This document shows, one piece after another, positions 53,825 to 62,155 of a stretch of DNA of 64,000 bases. The stretch comes from Pedobacter westerhofensis (GTDB lineage Bacteria; Bacteroidota; Bacteroidia; Sphingobacteriales; Sphingobacteriaceae): contig NZ_FXTN01000004.1 in NCBI RefSeq assembly GCF_900182595.1, positions 372,001 to 436,000 of the forward strand. Direction: 5' to 3'. The notes beneath the pieces are model-generated. The model was given only the letters and a program-made list of their open reading frames with translations, was not told the DNA's origin and ran no database searches. Both the position numbers and the translations under genes were made by a program. Each line of letters starts with the position of its first letter. The first letter of the stretch is position 1.

Positions 53825-54571
53825 TCAAAATTGCTTATCCCTGCCTGTTTTCACAATGTTAGTTTTGATGTGATCATAAAACGATTCTTTGTATGTTGAA
53901 CCCAGTAGGAGCACGGTTTTATTTTTAAGCACAACCATGTTTCCGTCAATATGGATGATCTTTGTATGATTAACGATAAAAGATTTATGTATCCTAAGAA
54001 AGAGATCCGGGGGTAATTGGGAAATGATTTTTTTAAGGGGCACCTGAACAACGTGAGCTTCCCTGTCTAAATTGAAGGTTACATTATTGTTATTGGATTC
54101 TATATAAAATATATCATCAAGCTCTATTTTAAACAGACGGCTAGTGGCAAGCTCCTTGAGATAAATGTACGAAGCATTTGTAGACTGAAGTTTTTGCGGT
54201 ACTGCTGAAGGTTGAGGCAAAGCATAGATGATTTTGGCAATGCACTGCATAAATTTCAGCTTTGAAACAGGTTTTAGCAAATAATCGACTGCATTATGCT
54301 TAAAGGCTTCAAAAGCGTATTCTGTAAACATACTGATATAAACAATTTTGGTAATGTGGGCAATCAGACCGGGAAAATCCACTCCTTCAAAGGCTGGCAC
54401 ATCAATGCCCAGGAAAACGAAATCAGGCATTATCATTTTCACCTGCGCGATACCTTCTTCAGCTTTGGTTTGAAAACCAACCAGTTCAAGAAAGACGATA
54501 TCATGAATATGTTTTTTCAGGGTATCAATTGATTTGAGATCTTCATCAATAATAAAACATGTTATCTTCAT
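53825..54571 (-). CDS. LytTR regulator with degenerate receiver domain
   Basis: The 248-residue protein has a receiver-like domain (acidic pocket D9-E10-D11) whose phospho-acceptor position is Gly: FVFLGIDVPAFEG, G55 where Asp is normal. The Lys motif is kept (LLKPVS). A LytTR DNA-binding domain follows (LDDIFYIESNNNNVTF, FLRIHKSFIVNHTKI). It ends the FecR-receptor operon, 14 bases downstream of the receptor gene. It probably works without His-Asp phosphotransfer, for example by constitutive or ligand/partner control. No cognate kinase is adjacent. Confidence 0.88.
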   Translation of the reverse strand: MKITCFIIDEDLKSIDTLKKHIHDIVFLELVGFQTKAEEGIAQVKMIMPDFVFLGIDVPAFEGVDFPGLIAHITKIVYISMFTEYAFEAFKHNAVDYLLKPVSKLKFMQCIAKIIYALPQPSAVPQKLQSTNASYIYLKELATSRLFKIELDDIFYIESNNNNVTFNLDREAHVVQVPLKKIISQLPPDLFLRIHKSFIVNHTKIIHIDGNMVVLKNKTVLLLGSTYKESFYDHIKTNIVKTGRDKQF

Positions 54572-54585
54572 ATTCCCTCCAATAA

Positions 54586-57291
54586 TTATTTTAACCTGTC
54601 CAATTCAGACTGGTTGCTCAGGTCTTTTTTCGGTGCCGTAGACTTGCTGCCAAATTTGTAATTTAAGCTCAGGTTGAACCGTCGGTTTTCATTTTTATTA
54701 TAAAAAGTACTGTATAAGTTTCCGGTTTCATTTACCCCTTTTGTGATATAGCTGTAAAAAATATCAGTGATACCCATTTTCAGGGAAGCCTTATTTTTTA
54801 ATATCGTGTATTTGAAACCTGCATCAACCCTGTATCTCGGGTCTATCCGTCGCGTGAGCACAACGCGTCTGGATTTGAGCAAGCCCAGTACTTCGAAAGA
54901 CAACCGGGGATTTACCTCAAGGGAATTGAGGAGATTGAGGCTGCAGGCGGCTTGTTTCAGATTGACATAGGTGTCAAGTATAGGTGTTTTGTATTGCTCG
55001 TAAAACAGATCACTATTGGCGGTCATATTCCACCATGATGAAATTTCCTTATTGTAACTGATTGATAAGTCAATGGTATAATAATTTTTAAAATTATCTA
55101 TAGTCTGCCTGGTTGCTCCGCTGCTGTCGGCCAGTGAAGTGAAGTAGTTAAAGTAGTTCTTAGTTTTACTATAGGATAGGCCCAGCGTCAGGTCTTTTTC
55201 AAAAAGGTAGCTGAATTCGACAGATTGGGTGGTTTCCGGCTGGAGCAGGGGATTGCCCTGAGTATAAAAGTAGGGAGAGGAATAGTCTATGAAGGGATTT
55301 AAGTCTTCGTATCCGGGCCTTCCGATCCTGCGGCTGTAGGAAAAACTGATCTGGTCTTTTCCTATATCCCTTAACAGAAACAGGCTTGGGAAAAACTGGA
55401 TATAGCTTCTGTTGAACCTTTCCCCGGTGGTTATAGAAGTCCCCTGATAATCAGTTTGCTCTGCTCTGACACCAACCTGGAAGCTCGTATGCTCAGCAAA
55501 TTTTGTGATGTAGTTAAGGTATGCTGCATTGATATATTCTTTATAATCAAAAGTATTTGTCCGGCCCGGATCGCTTACAGCATATCCCGGAATAACTTCA
55601 TTCTGGAACAGGATGCTGCTATTGGAATGTGTATATGCTGTTTTAGCCCCGGCCTCGAACTTTGCGTTTTTTGAAAGCGGATAAGTATAATCGACTTTTG
55701 CCGTGTAGACCCTGATGTCAATATCCGCAGAGTTTAAAACCTTTTCCTGCGGCCGGTCAGACAGTCCCTGTTTGTTAAAATAACTATTAATATACGTATT
55801 TGGATCGGAAGACCGATAGGCAGTATAATCAGCGTTGAATAAGATCAGATGATCATCAGGACCGAAGAGGTGCTTCACACTGAGATTTAGCCCATATGTA
55901 TGATACGAACCTTTTCCATTGTTCAGGGACGATAAACTGGAGTCGGGGACACCGCTGTTAAAATCCCTGAAGACTGTATTCTCTTTGAAATCCGAACGAC
56001 TGGTATTATCATTTAAGGTGCCTAGTATCCCTATTGTATTAAAATCATTCAGCGTATAGTCGGCCCCCAGTCGCGCGTTATTGGAAACCGATCTGTTATG
56101 TGAGATTTGATTTTGGTTATATTTAAGTAATTCTGGCGCGGTTATCCTTTTATCACTCAGGTATTCTGATTTCTGCAGACTATGCTGAAAACTGTAGTTA
56201 CTGAACATGTTGAGTTTACCTGCTTTGTAATTCAGCGTAGCACTTTCGCTGAACCGCGGTCGGGTCCCAATAATAAATCCGCTGGTAACCGTCCCGTTAA
56301 ATCCCGGATTTGTTCCCTTTTTAGTTTTAATATTGATAATTCCTCCTTTGCCTTCCGCATCATACTTAGAAGAAGGATTGCTGATCAGCTCGATTTTATC
56401 GATTGAATTTGCTGGCATACTTTGCAAAAGGGAGCTGATTTCGGCTGCCGATAATTTAACCCTTTTATCATCGATCATCACTATGACGCCCTGTTTTCCT
56501 TTCATGCTGATCTGGCCATTGTCAATGGAAACGCCGGGAGCAATCTCCAGTAGTTCGTTGACCGAGCCGCTGCTTGCCAGGATGCTGTTTTCGACGTTCA
56601 TAATTGTGCGGTCTATCTGGCGCTCTATAAATTGCTTCTTTGCAACCACCCGAACCTCATTCAGTTGTTTGCTGGAGGGCGCAAGCTGCAGGGGAGGCAA
56701 ATGGATACCTGCTGAAGTTAAGCTGAAATTAGTGCTCGAGGTTGTTTGATATCCCATTTGCGAAACCTTTAACCTGTAATTTCCCAGGGCAATGTTTTTA
56801 AATGTGTATTTTCCGGTGCTGTCGCACAGCGTATTTTTCACTACTGAAGTATCCTGCGTTTTCAGTAGCTGAACGGAGCTGTATGACAGGGGTTGTTGCC
56901 TCTGGTCGTAAATATAACCTGTTACTGTGCCCGTAGCAATACTATCTGTAGTGGCAGCAATCTTTGAAGTGGAGAATATGCCCGTTTTTTTTACTCTGGG
57001 ATAGATGACATAATTACTGTTTTCTACATGGTAGAAAGAGAGGTCTGAGTCTTTAAAGAAATCTGCGAGTACTTTTTCTATTTTCTGATCCGTTGACTGG
57101 GGTACCACATAGCTGGTAGTTTTGCCGGTAAGCAGTCCATCCTGATACATGAAATTGATATGGTATTGATGTGCCAGTCGGTCGATCACTTCTTTTACAG
57201 GATGTTCGTTAACAGAAATCTGTGAAGCATAGGACCCTTCAGAAAAATAGATAGAACAGATCATTGTTATAAAAAATGTGATGTATTTCAT
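54586..57291 (-). CDS. STN-domain outer-membrane beta-barrel receptor
   Basis: The 901-residue protein has a signal peptide (1-23). An STN domain follows (about 25-95: ISVNEHPVKEVIDRLAHQYH) that contacts FecR-type anti-sigma factors. Then come a carboxypeptidase-regulatory-like domain (about 125-210: GTVTGYIYDQRQQPLSYSSV), a plug (about 215-330: MKGKQGVIVMIDDKRVKLSA) and an OMP_b-brl_3-type barrel. It lies 16 bases after FecR. The C-terminus is Lys/Ser-rich and lacks a terminal aromatic residue. Transport and signalling are both likely. Confidence 0.9.
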   Translation of the reverse strand: MKYITFFITMICSIYFSEGSYASQISVNEHPVKEVIDRLAHQYHINFMYQDGLLTGKTTSYVVPQSTDQKIEKVLADFFKDSDLSFYHVENSNYVIYPRVKKTGIFSTSKIAATTDSIATGTVTGYIYDQRQQPLSYSSVQLLKTQDTSVVKNTLCDSTGKYTFKNIALGNYRLKVSQMGYQTTSSTNFSLTSAGIHLPPLQLAPSSKQLNEVRVVAKKQFIERQIDRTIMNVENSILASSGSVNELLEIAPGVSIDNGQISMKGKQGVIVMIDDKRVKLSAAEISSLLQSMPANSIDKIELISNPSSKYDAEGKGGIINIKTKKGTNPGFNGTVTSGFIIGTRPRFSESATLNYKAGKLNMFSNYSFQHSLQKSEYLSDKRITAPELLKYNQNQISHNRSVSNNARLGADYTLNDFNTIGILGTLNDNTSRSDFKENTVFRDFNSGVPDSSLSSLNNGKGSYHTYGLNLSVKHLFGPDDHLILFNADYTAYRSSDPNTYINSYFNKQGLSDRPQEKVLNSADIDIRVYTAKVDYTYPLSKNAKFEAGAKTAYTHSNSSILFQNEVIPGYAVSDPGRTNTFDYKEYINAAYLNYITKFAEHTSFQVGVRAEQTDYQGTSITTGERFNRSYIQFFPSLFLLRDIGKDQISFSYSRRIGRPGYEDLNPFIDYSSPYFYTQGNPLLQPETTQSVEFSYLFEKDLTLGLSYSKTKNYFNYFTSLADSSGATRQTIDNFKNYYTIDLSISYNKEISSWWNMTANSDLFYEQYKTPILDTYVNLKQAACSLNLLNSLEVNPRLSFEVLGLLKSRRVVLTRRIDPRYRVDAGFKYTILKNKASLKMGITDIFYSYITKGVNETGNLYSTFYNKNENRRFNLSLNYKFGSKSTAPKKDLSNQSELDRLK

Positions 57292-57307
57292 ACAGGTGCA
57301 GATCCGC

Positions 57308-58318
57308 TTATTTTACAATTAACTGTTTGGCAGAATTTTTGGAAAATGTGATATTCAATGCAAGAGAAAGCCCCTTTAATAATCCGGCTTCACTGCTGGT
57401 GACAAAAGTCCCGGTAAGCTTCTTACTCAGGATTTCCTGATTCTGAACTATCACCTTATACCCATACATATCTTCAAGCTGTGTAAATACCTCGCTCACA
57501 GAAGTCTGGTTAAATTCCAGACGGTTGTTTCTCCAGGCAATCTTCTTTACAGCTATTGTCTTCTTTTTTATGATGGTGTCCTGGTGGGAGAGATATTCAA
57601 ATACTTCACCAGCTTTCATCAGCACAGCCTTTTTTGCTTTAAGCCCGAGGCTTACCTTACCCCTGATCAGTGCAACATTCACCAGTCCACGTCTGTGGTT
57701 CACGTTAAACGTAGTTCCAAGGACTTCGATGGCCAGTTGGCCGGCATGCACCACAAAATGATCTGCTGGCAGCACAGCGCCAGACTGATGCAGATGTTTT
57801 ACAACAAACAGTGCTTCTCCGGTTATCCATACTTCCCTCTTTTCGCTGCTGCTCCAATTTTTCAGGTAGTGCAGGGTACTGTTGGCATTGAGCTCTACCT
57901 GTGAATGGTCAGGAAGCATGATCGTCTTTTTTTCTCCGAAGGCTGTACGAAACTCTACCGTGCTTTTTAAGCGGTAAAAAAAGAATAATGATCCAACCAG
58001 AATAACCGCTGCAGCGGCACTGACAATTGTCCGCAATTTAATGACATGCACCTTTTTGTGTTTTGTTATTGCTGCATTTATGCGGCTCCAAAGCTGGTCC
58101 TCATCCTGCTGATCAAAGATTCTCTGTTCCAAGGTAATGCCGGATACGACTTTGGCCGCAATTTCCATATTCTGTATCTGTTCAGGATGGCTGAGACGAA
58201 CCTGTTCCCAATAGGCCGAGAGCTCTGGATTGGGTAACAATACCCAGGTGATGAAAGAAAGATCAGTTATAAAATCTTCGGGTTTGTAATGAGGTAAGTC
58301 TGGATTAGGCTTGATCAT
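57308..58318 (-). CDS. FecR family anti-sigma factor
   Basis: The 336-residue protein has a cytoplasmic N-terminal part (about 1-90) that binds the sigma factor, a single membrane helix (about 93-113), a FecR periplasmic domain (TAFGEKKTIMLPDHSQVELN, WITGEALFVVKH, VLGTTFNVNHRRG, VNVALIRGKVSLG) and a C-terminal DUF4974-like end (LEFNQTSVSEVFTQLEDMYG). It transmits the receptor signal to the ECF sigma factor encoded 103 bases upstream. Confidence 0.92.
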   Translation of the reverse strand: MIKPNPDLPHYKPEDFITDLSFITWVLLPNPELSAYWEQVRLSHPEQIQNMEIAAKVVSGITLEQRIFDQQDEDQLWSRINAAITKHKKVHVIKLRTIVSAAAAVILVGSLFFFYRLKSTVEFRTAFGEKKTIMLPDHSQVELNANSTLHYLKNWSSSEKREVWITGEALFVVKHLHQSGAVLPADHFVVHAGQLAIEVLGTTFNVNHRRGLVNVALIRGKVSLGLKAKKAVLMKAGEVFEYLSHQDTIIKKKTIAVKKIAWRNNRLEFNQTSVSEVFTQLEDMYGYKVIVQNQEILSKKLTGTFVTSSEAGLLKGLSLALNITFSKNSAKQLIVK

Positions 58319-58421
58319 AGCACTGCATTTTTATTGATTAGCAGTTCTATCCGATTTTTACCCCATGAAGATGAAATTTAATTTATCTTATACATAAGAC
58401 CCCGATTATCATATGTATAAA

Positions 58422-59006
58422 TTAACAATAGTACAGGTATATAAATCTAAAGTCTTTCAGCGTAAGATTTCTTCGCATGACGGCAATAGCCCTCCCCAAT
58501 AATTTATAAGTTCCTTTTTTTGTAATATCCATAATATCGGAAATCTCTTCGAAGGAGAGGCCTTCGTAATACCGCAGGTAGATAATCTCGTATTGTTTTA
58601 CTGATAATTTTTTAAATGAACTTTCCAGCTTTTTTTTGATATCAAGCTGATATTCTTCAGTGATCATTTGGGCTTCTTTGTTGAAAGTGATTTCAAAGAG
58701 GGGAAGATCATTCACGGATACGAATTGATGATCAGCGTTTAATAGTTTGAATAGATTAATCCTGAATGATTTAAACAAGTAATTTTTAGTATGATCTGTA
58801 CTGCTTAAATGTGTTCTTCTTTCCCAAAGGGATACAAACAGATCCTGAATGCATTCCTTAATGAGTTCTCTGTTGCTGCTGAATCTTGTACCATAATTGA
58901 AGAGAAGCTTTGAATATGATCTCACAATACTTTCGAAAGCGATGCGGTCACCCTTCCTAAAAGCATCCCAGGTGATCGTATCGGATTTAGTGGCTGCGCT
59001 TTTCAA
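58422..59006 (-). CDS. ECF (FecI-type) RNA polymerase sigma factor, TTG start
   Basis: The 194-residue sigma-70 region-2/region-4 protein has AFESIVRSYSKLLFNYGTRF (region 2), CIQDLFVSLWERR, and region 4 LSVKQYEIIYLRYYEGLSFE with ISDIMDITKKGTYKLLGRAI. The frame has no ATG before region 2; TTG at 59006 is the best start (MKSAATKSD). It probably directs transcription of the FecR/receptor/LytTR genes once released. It is divergent from the peptide precursor gene. It has its own -7 element at 59091-59098. Confidence 0.9.
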   Translation of the reverse strand: MKSAATKSDTITWDAFRKGDRIAFESIVRSYSKLLFNYGTRFSSNRELIKECIQDLFVSLWERRTHLSSTDHTKNYLFKSFRINLFKLLNADHQFVSVNDLPLFEITFNKEAQMITEEYQLDIKKKLESSFKKLSVKQYEIIYLRYYEGLSFEEISDIMDITKKGTYKLLGRAIAVMRRNLTLKDFRFIYLYYC

Positions 59007-59090
59007 ATCGAATATTAAAATTAATACTGTGGATAAGATAACAGGTTAATAACGGTAATATAGTAACTAAAACGGCTTACCAAATATAAG

Positions 59091-59098
59091 TAAAATTA
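59091..59098 (-). promoter_or_regulatory. -7 element of the ECF sigma gene
   Basis: In minus-strand sense it reads TATATTTG, an exact TAnnTTTG match, with a predicted start about 80 bases before the TTG codon. Confidence 0.45.
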
Positions 59099-59160
59099 AT
59101 TTATTGATTGAACCAAACGTAAACCTGTAAATAGCTTCAGTTCACATGGATAAAATCCAC

Positions 59161-59191
59161 TTTCACCAGATTGAGGCGCAGTTTAATTTTG
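59161..59191 (+). promoter_or_regulatory. Promoter of the peptide/maturase operon
   Basis: TTTC at 59161-59164 and TAATTTTG at 59184-59191 are separated by 19 bases, matching the Bacteroidota -33/-7 layout (TTTG-N19-TAnnTTTG) with one mismatch. The predicted start is near 59197, leaving a 43-base AT-rich leader before the precursor. Confidence 0.55.
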
Positions 59192-59239
59192 TTCATAGTA
59201 TATTCAGTTACAATCTAAAATAAACTTAATTTATTTGTT

Positions 59240-59386
59240 ATGGAAAATTCCAAAGAAAACCAATTTGATCCAAAAGAGTTTTTGGATGCAAAAGTTATTT
59301 CTCCTCTGGAGCAGGAAAAACTTTTAGGAGGTACAGCTGAAGCTGTGGAGAAAGAAACTGTGAAAGAACACGTAAAAGAAACCTAA
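59240..59386 (+). CDS. Double-glycine leader peptide (RiPP precursor)
   Basis: This 48-residue peptide has a leader ending SPLEQEKLLGG (residues 1-31: start MENSKENQFDPKEFL). The GG at 30-31 after Leu28-Leu29 is the classic site cut by C39 peptidases. The predicted core is 17 residues (residues 32-48: TAEAVEKETVKEHVKET) with no Cys, Ser or aromatic residue, but three Thr, five Glu and three Lys. It precedes two oxygenase-like proteins and a C39 exporter, so it is the likely precursor of a modified secreted peptide. It is too short for standard gene finders and may be missed in other genomes. Confidence 0.75.
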   Translation: MENSKENQFDPKEFLDAKVISPLEQEKLLGGTAEAVEKETVKEHVKET

Positions 59387-59406
59387 GAGGTAGTCTTTTT
59401 GAGAAG

Positions 59407-59435
59407 CAAGCCAGATGTGAATATCATCTGGCTTG
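59407..59435 (+). terminator. Hairpin between precursor and maturase genes
   Basis: Perfect 11-bp arms CAAGCCAGATG and CATCTGGCTTG around a 7-base loop, 20 bases after the precursor stop. The following T-run is weak (TTGTTCGTT), so it may be a partial terminator or an mRNA-stabilising end that raises precursor over maturase expression. Confidence 0.6.
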
Positions 59436-59465
59436 TTCGTTCAAGTTGAATTTAATACCGGGCAA

Positions 59466-60800
59466 ATGGAACTAACAAACAACATTACTACGAGCGACAC
59501 TGCTCAAACTGCATGGACTAAAGAATGGTGGACAAACTTTTTAGACGCGTCCGATTTTTTTAAGGATTCCATTCTTATTCCGGATGTTATGGATGAAGAA
59601 ACTGTGGCCAGTTTTAACGACATGACAGGATCGATGTTGAGGGAGATCTTTATAAGGCAGAATACATCCTATGACTTTAGACTGTACCTGAACGGGAAAT
59701 CGCAGTCGAGGAAATATATGGTTGACAATTTATTTAATTACCCGCCATTGACTACTGAAAGCCTGGCAGAATGGGCATCTCGTACGTTTGCGGATGAGAA
59801 ATTCGGGCTGATCATTAATTCGGGGGAGAAGTTTTCAAACGAAATGGCAGAGAAGATTGCAGTGTACCTGAATCCGCTACTGGAAGAGGCCGGGCTGCCC
59901 CTCAAAGGCATCAATATCACTGTCTTTGTGGGCAATTATGGGTTTACTCCCCTGGGCATACATACGGATCATCCCGGAGAAAATGTGATGCACCTACATC
60001 TTGGGCCTGGCGAAAAAACGATGTACAACTGGGAAATGGAAGCCTACAAAGAAATCGCGGGTGATGTATCAAATAATAAAAACATTGCACCTCTTTTGCC
60101 TTTTGCGAAAGCCTTCCAGCTAAGAACCGGGGATGTGTATTTTATGCCATGGAACAAGTTCCACATTGGCAATACAGAAGATTTTTCAGTAGGGCTGAGC
60201 GTCTGGTACAACAATATGCCACTGAACAGGCTCTTTGAGAATCTGATCAAATCGTTTAAATATCAGTACCTTAAAAAAGATGACACGAATGACAAATCCA
60301 ATATTGTTGGGCCTTACAAGGCTCCCGATGCGGAGGAAGGTTTTGAACAGATACTCTCTGCCCTGGAAATGGACGATGTGAGATTGAAAACAAGTCTTAA
60401 AGATCTCACCAGAGAGGTTTTTGAATCGTACATCCTCTCGTTGTACAGCAACCAGGGCTGGAAATCAAGGCCTATTTCTGTTGAAGATGAACTTGCTTTA
60501 AAAGGCCTTAAACTCAATGAATCTACATTTCTTCATTTGAAAGATAAAATTATCCACGCTCCTGAATCCTATAAGATAACCTATAAAATCCTGGAGAGTG
60601 GTCAGCTGAGAATTTATGCAAGGGGAACAAAAATTGAAATTAAATATCATCCTGAGCTTGTCGCTATTATACAAAAGCTAAATGAGGGTGGAAGTTATCA
60701 GACAGAAGAACTGCTTAAGGAATTAAATAAAGAATGGCCTGAGCAAGCCGGACTTTATATACTTAACCTCTTATTCCTGAACAGAGCAATAGTTTATTAA
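59466..60800 (+). CDS. JmjC/cupin-type Fe(II)/2-oxoglutarate oxygenase-like protein (peptide maturase 1)
   Basis: ATG 59466 is used; the frame from TTG 59433 overlaps the hairpin. The 444-residue protein has a jelly-roll domain with GIHTDHPGENVMHLHLGPGE and TGDVYFMPWNKFHIGNTEDF. These give the facial metal triad H166, D168 and H233, as in JmjC/cupin-4 (ROXA-like) hydroxylases. The N-terminal 110 residues are unusual. The C-terminus (about 395-444: IKYHPELVAIIQKLNEG, LLKELNKEWPEQAGLYILNL) looks like a winged helix or RiPP-recognition-type element. It probably hydroxylates the peptide encoded upstream. It is a tandem paralogue of the next protein. Confidence 0.75.
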   Translation: MELTNNITTSDTAQTAWTKEWWTNFLDASDFFKDSILIPDVMDEETVASFNDMTGSMLREIFIRQNTSYDFRLYLNGKSQSRKYMVDNLFNYPPLTTESLAEWASRTFADEKFGLIINSGEKFSNEMAEKIAVYLNPLLEEAGLPLKGINITVFVGNYGFTPLGIHTDHPGENVMHLHLGPGEKTMYNWEMEAYKEIAGDVSNNKNIAPLLPFAKAFQLRTGDVYFMPWNKFHIGNTEDFSVGLSVWYNNMPLNRLFENLIKSFKYQYLKKDDTNDKSNIVGPYKAPDAEEGFEQILSALEMDDVRLKTSLKDLTREVFESYILSLYSNQGWKSRPISVEDELALKGLKLNESTFLHLKDKIIHAPESYKITYKILESGQLRIYARGTKIEIKYHPELVAIIQKLNEGGSYQTEELLKELNKEWPEQAGLYILNLLFLNRAIVY

Positions 60801-60821
60801 TGAACAATAAAATACTGGAAT

Positions 60822-62129
60822 ATGTCAAATGCAGGATTAACAATTGCCAATACCACAGAAAAGTTTCCATTGAATCGTACAGGATGGGAAAGTATTCTTC
60901 ATCAGACTGATAAATTTTCAATACCGGGAGTACAAACAAATGTATTGGAACAGGAGGACAGAGTTAACTTCAAAAAATGGATTTTTGATGTGGTACGTCA
61001 CATTTGCCTGAATAAAACAAATGCATATGGTTTTCGCGTATATGTTAACGGCGAAATTGTCAACAAGGATTACCTGATTGAGAAGGTATATCCGCACATA
61101 CCTGCCGTAGACAGTGATGGATCGGCATGGATTGAGGATGTTTTTCAGGATCAAAAGTTTGGCATTATCCTTAATTACAGCGAAAAGTTCAGTATGTCGA
61201 TGGCAGACCGCCTTTCCGTCCTGCTCCATCCCCTCCTGGAACATCTTGGTGTTCCTTCCAATGGTATGCATACTACGGTATTTATCGGGAACTATGGCTT
61301 TACACCATTAGGTCTTCATCAGGATCATTTTGGTGCCAATGTGATACATTTTCATCTGGGGCCCGGAGATAAAACCATGTACACCTGGGAAGCCGGACTC
61401 TTTGAATCTGTGGATGGAAAAAACAAAGTCCTTTCAGAATTGCTCCCCTTAGCCAACGCTTATCATTTTGAGCAGGATGACCTGTTTTTTATGCCCTGGG
61501 ACCAATATCACATCGGACAGACAGACGATTTGTCTGTAGGGCTTACGGTATGGTTTGATAACCACAGTAACTATGCCCTTGCCGAAAGACTGCTGAAGTC
61601 TGTTACTGTGGAACTGACTGATGAAAACCTGCTGGAAATCACTAATCTGCAGCGGGGGATTGCTGATATTGATTATTCTCCTGTAGAAGAGATATTTAAA
61701 AACCATTCGACGATTGCTGATTTACCATTCAAGGAACTGCTGCGGGAAGTTTTCACCGATTTTAAGATGGCGCTGTTCAGCAATTGCGGCTGGACTTCCA
61801 TTCCGGTTACTGTTGAGCAGATTTCAGCGGATTTTAAAGTCGATACAAATTTCAGCATGATGGACGGTGTGCGTGTGCAAGTTCCCAATCCTTACCAGCT
61901 TTATTACAGGAGAAGTACCGCAGAAGATATCACCATCTATGCAAGAGGAGCAAAAATCACAATCAAATATCATCCGCTGCTGGAAGATATTATGAACAGG
62001 TTAAATACCAACGAAATCTTTGCTTCAGGATCTTTGCTGAAGGAGTTGAATGAGGTATGGCCACCGCAGGCGGGATTGTATTTTCTGGCGTTGTTATATA
62101 ATAAACGGGCACTTTATATTACTGATTAG
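60822..62129 (+). CDS. JmjC/cupin-type Fe(II)/2-oxoglutarate oxygenase-like protein (peptide maturase 2)
   Basis: The 435-residue paralogue of the preceding protein starts MSNAGLTIAN. It has GLHQDHFGANVIHFHLGPGD and DDLFFMPWDQYHIGQTDDLS, giving triad H166, D168 and H230. Conserved blocks shared with maturase 1 include VFIGNYGFTPLG, DKFSIPGV-type N-terminal region, KFGIILNYSEKFS and the C-terminal IKYHPLLEDIMNRLN, LLKELNEVWPPQAGLYFLAL. The two are about one third to one half identical by eye. Two paralogues suggest two modification sites or a heterodimer. It lies 21 bases after maturase 1 and 26 bases before the exporter. Confidence 0.75.
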   Translation: MSNAGLTIANTTEKFPLNRTGWESILHQTDKFSIPGVQTNVLEQEDRVNFKKWIFDVVRHICLNKTNAYGFRVYVNGEIVNKDYLIEKVYPHIPAVDSDGSAWIEDVFQDQKFGIILNYSEKFSMSMADRLSVLLHPLLEHLGVPSNGMHTTVFIGNYGFTPLGLHQDHFGANVIHFHLGPGDKTMYTWEAGLFESVDGKNKVLSELLPLANAYHFEQDDLFFMPWDQYHIGQTDDLSVGLTVWFDNHSNYALAERLLKSVTVELTDENLLEITNLQRGIADIDYSPVEEIFKNHSTIADLPFKELLREVFTDFKMALFSNCGWTSIPVTVEQISADFKVDTNFSMMDGVRVQVPNPYQLYYRRSTAEDITIYARGAKITIKYHPLLEDIMNRLNTNEIFASGSLLKELNEVWPPQAGLYFLALLYNKRALYITD

Positions 62130-62155
62130 CTTCAGTTATCATCTGATTTTATGGA

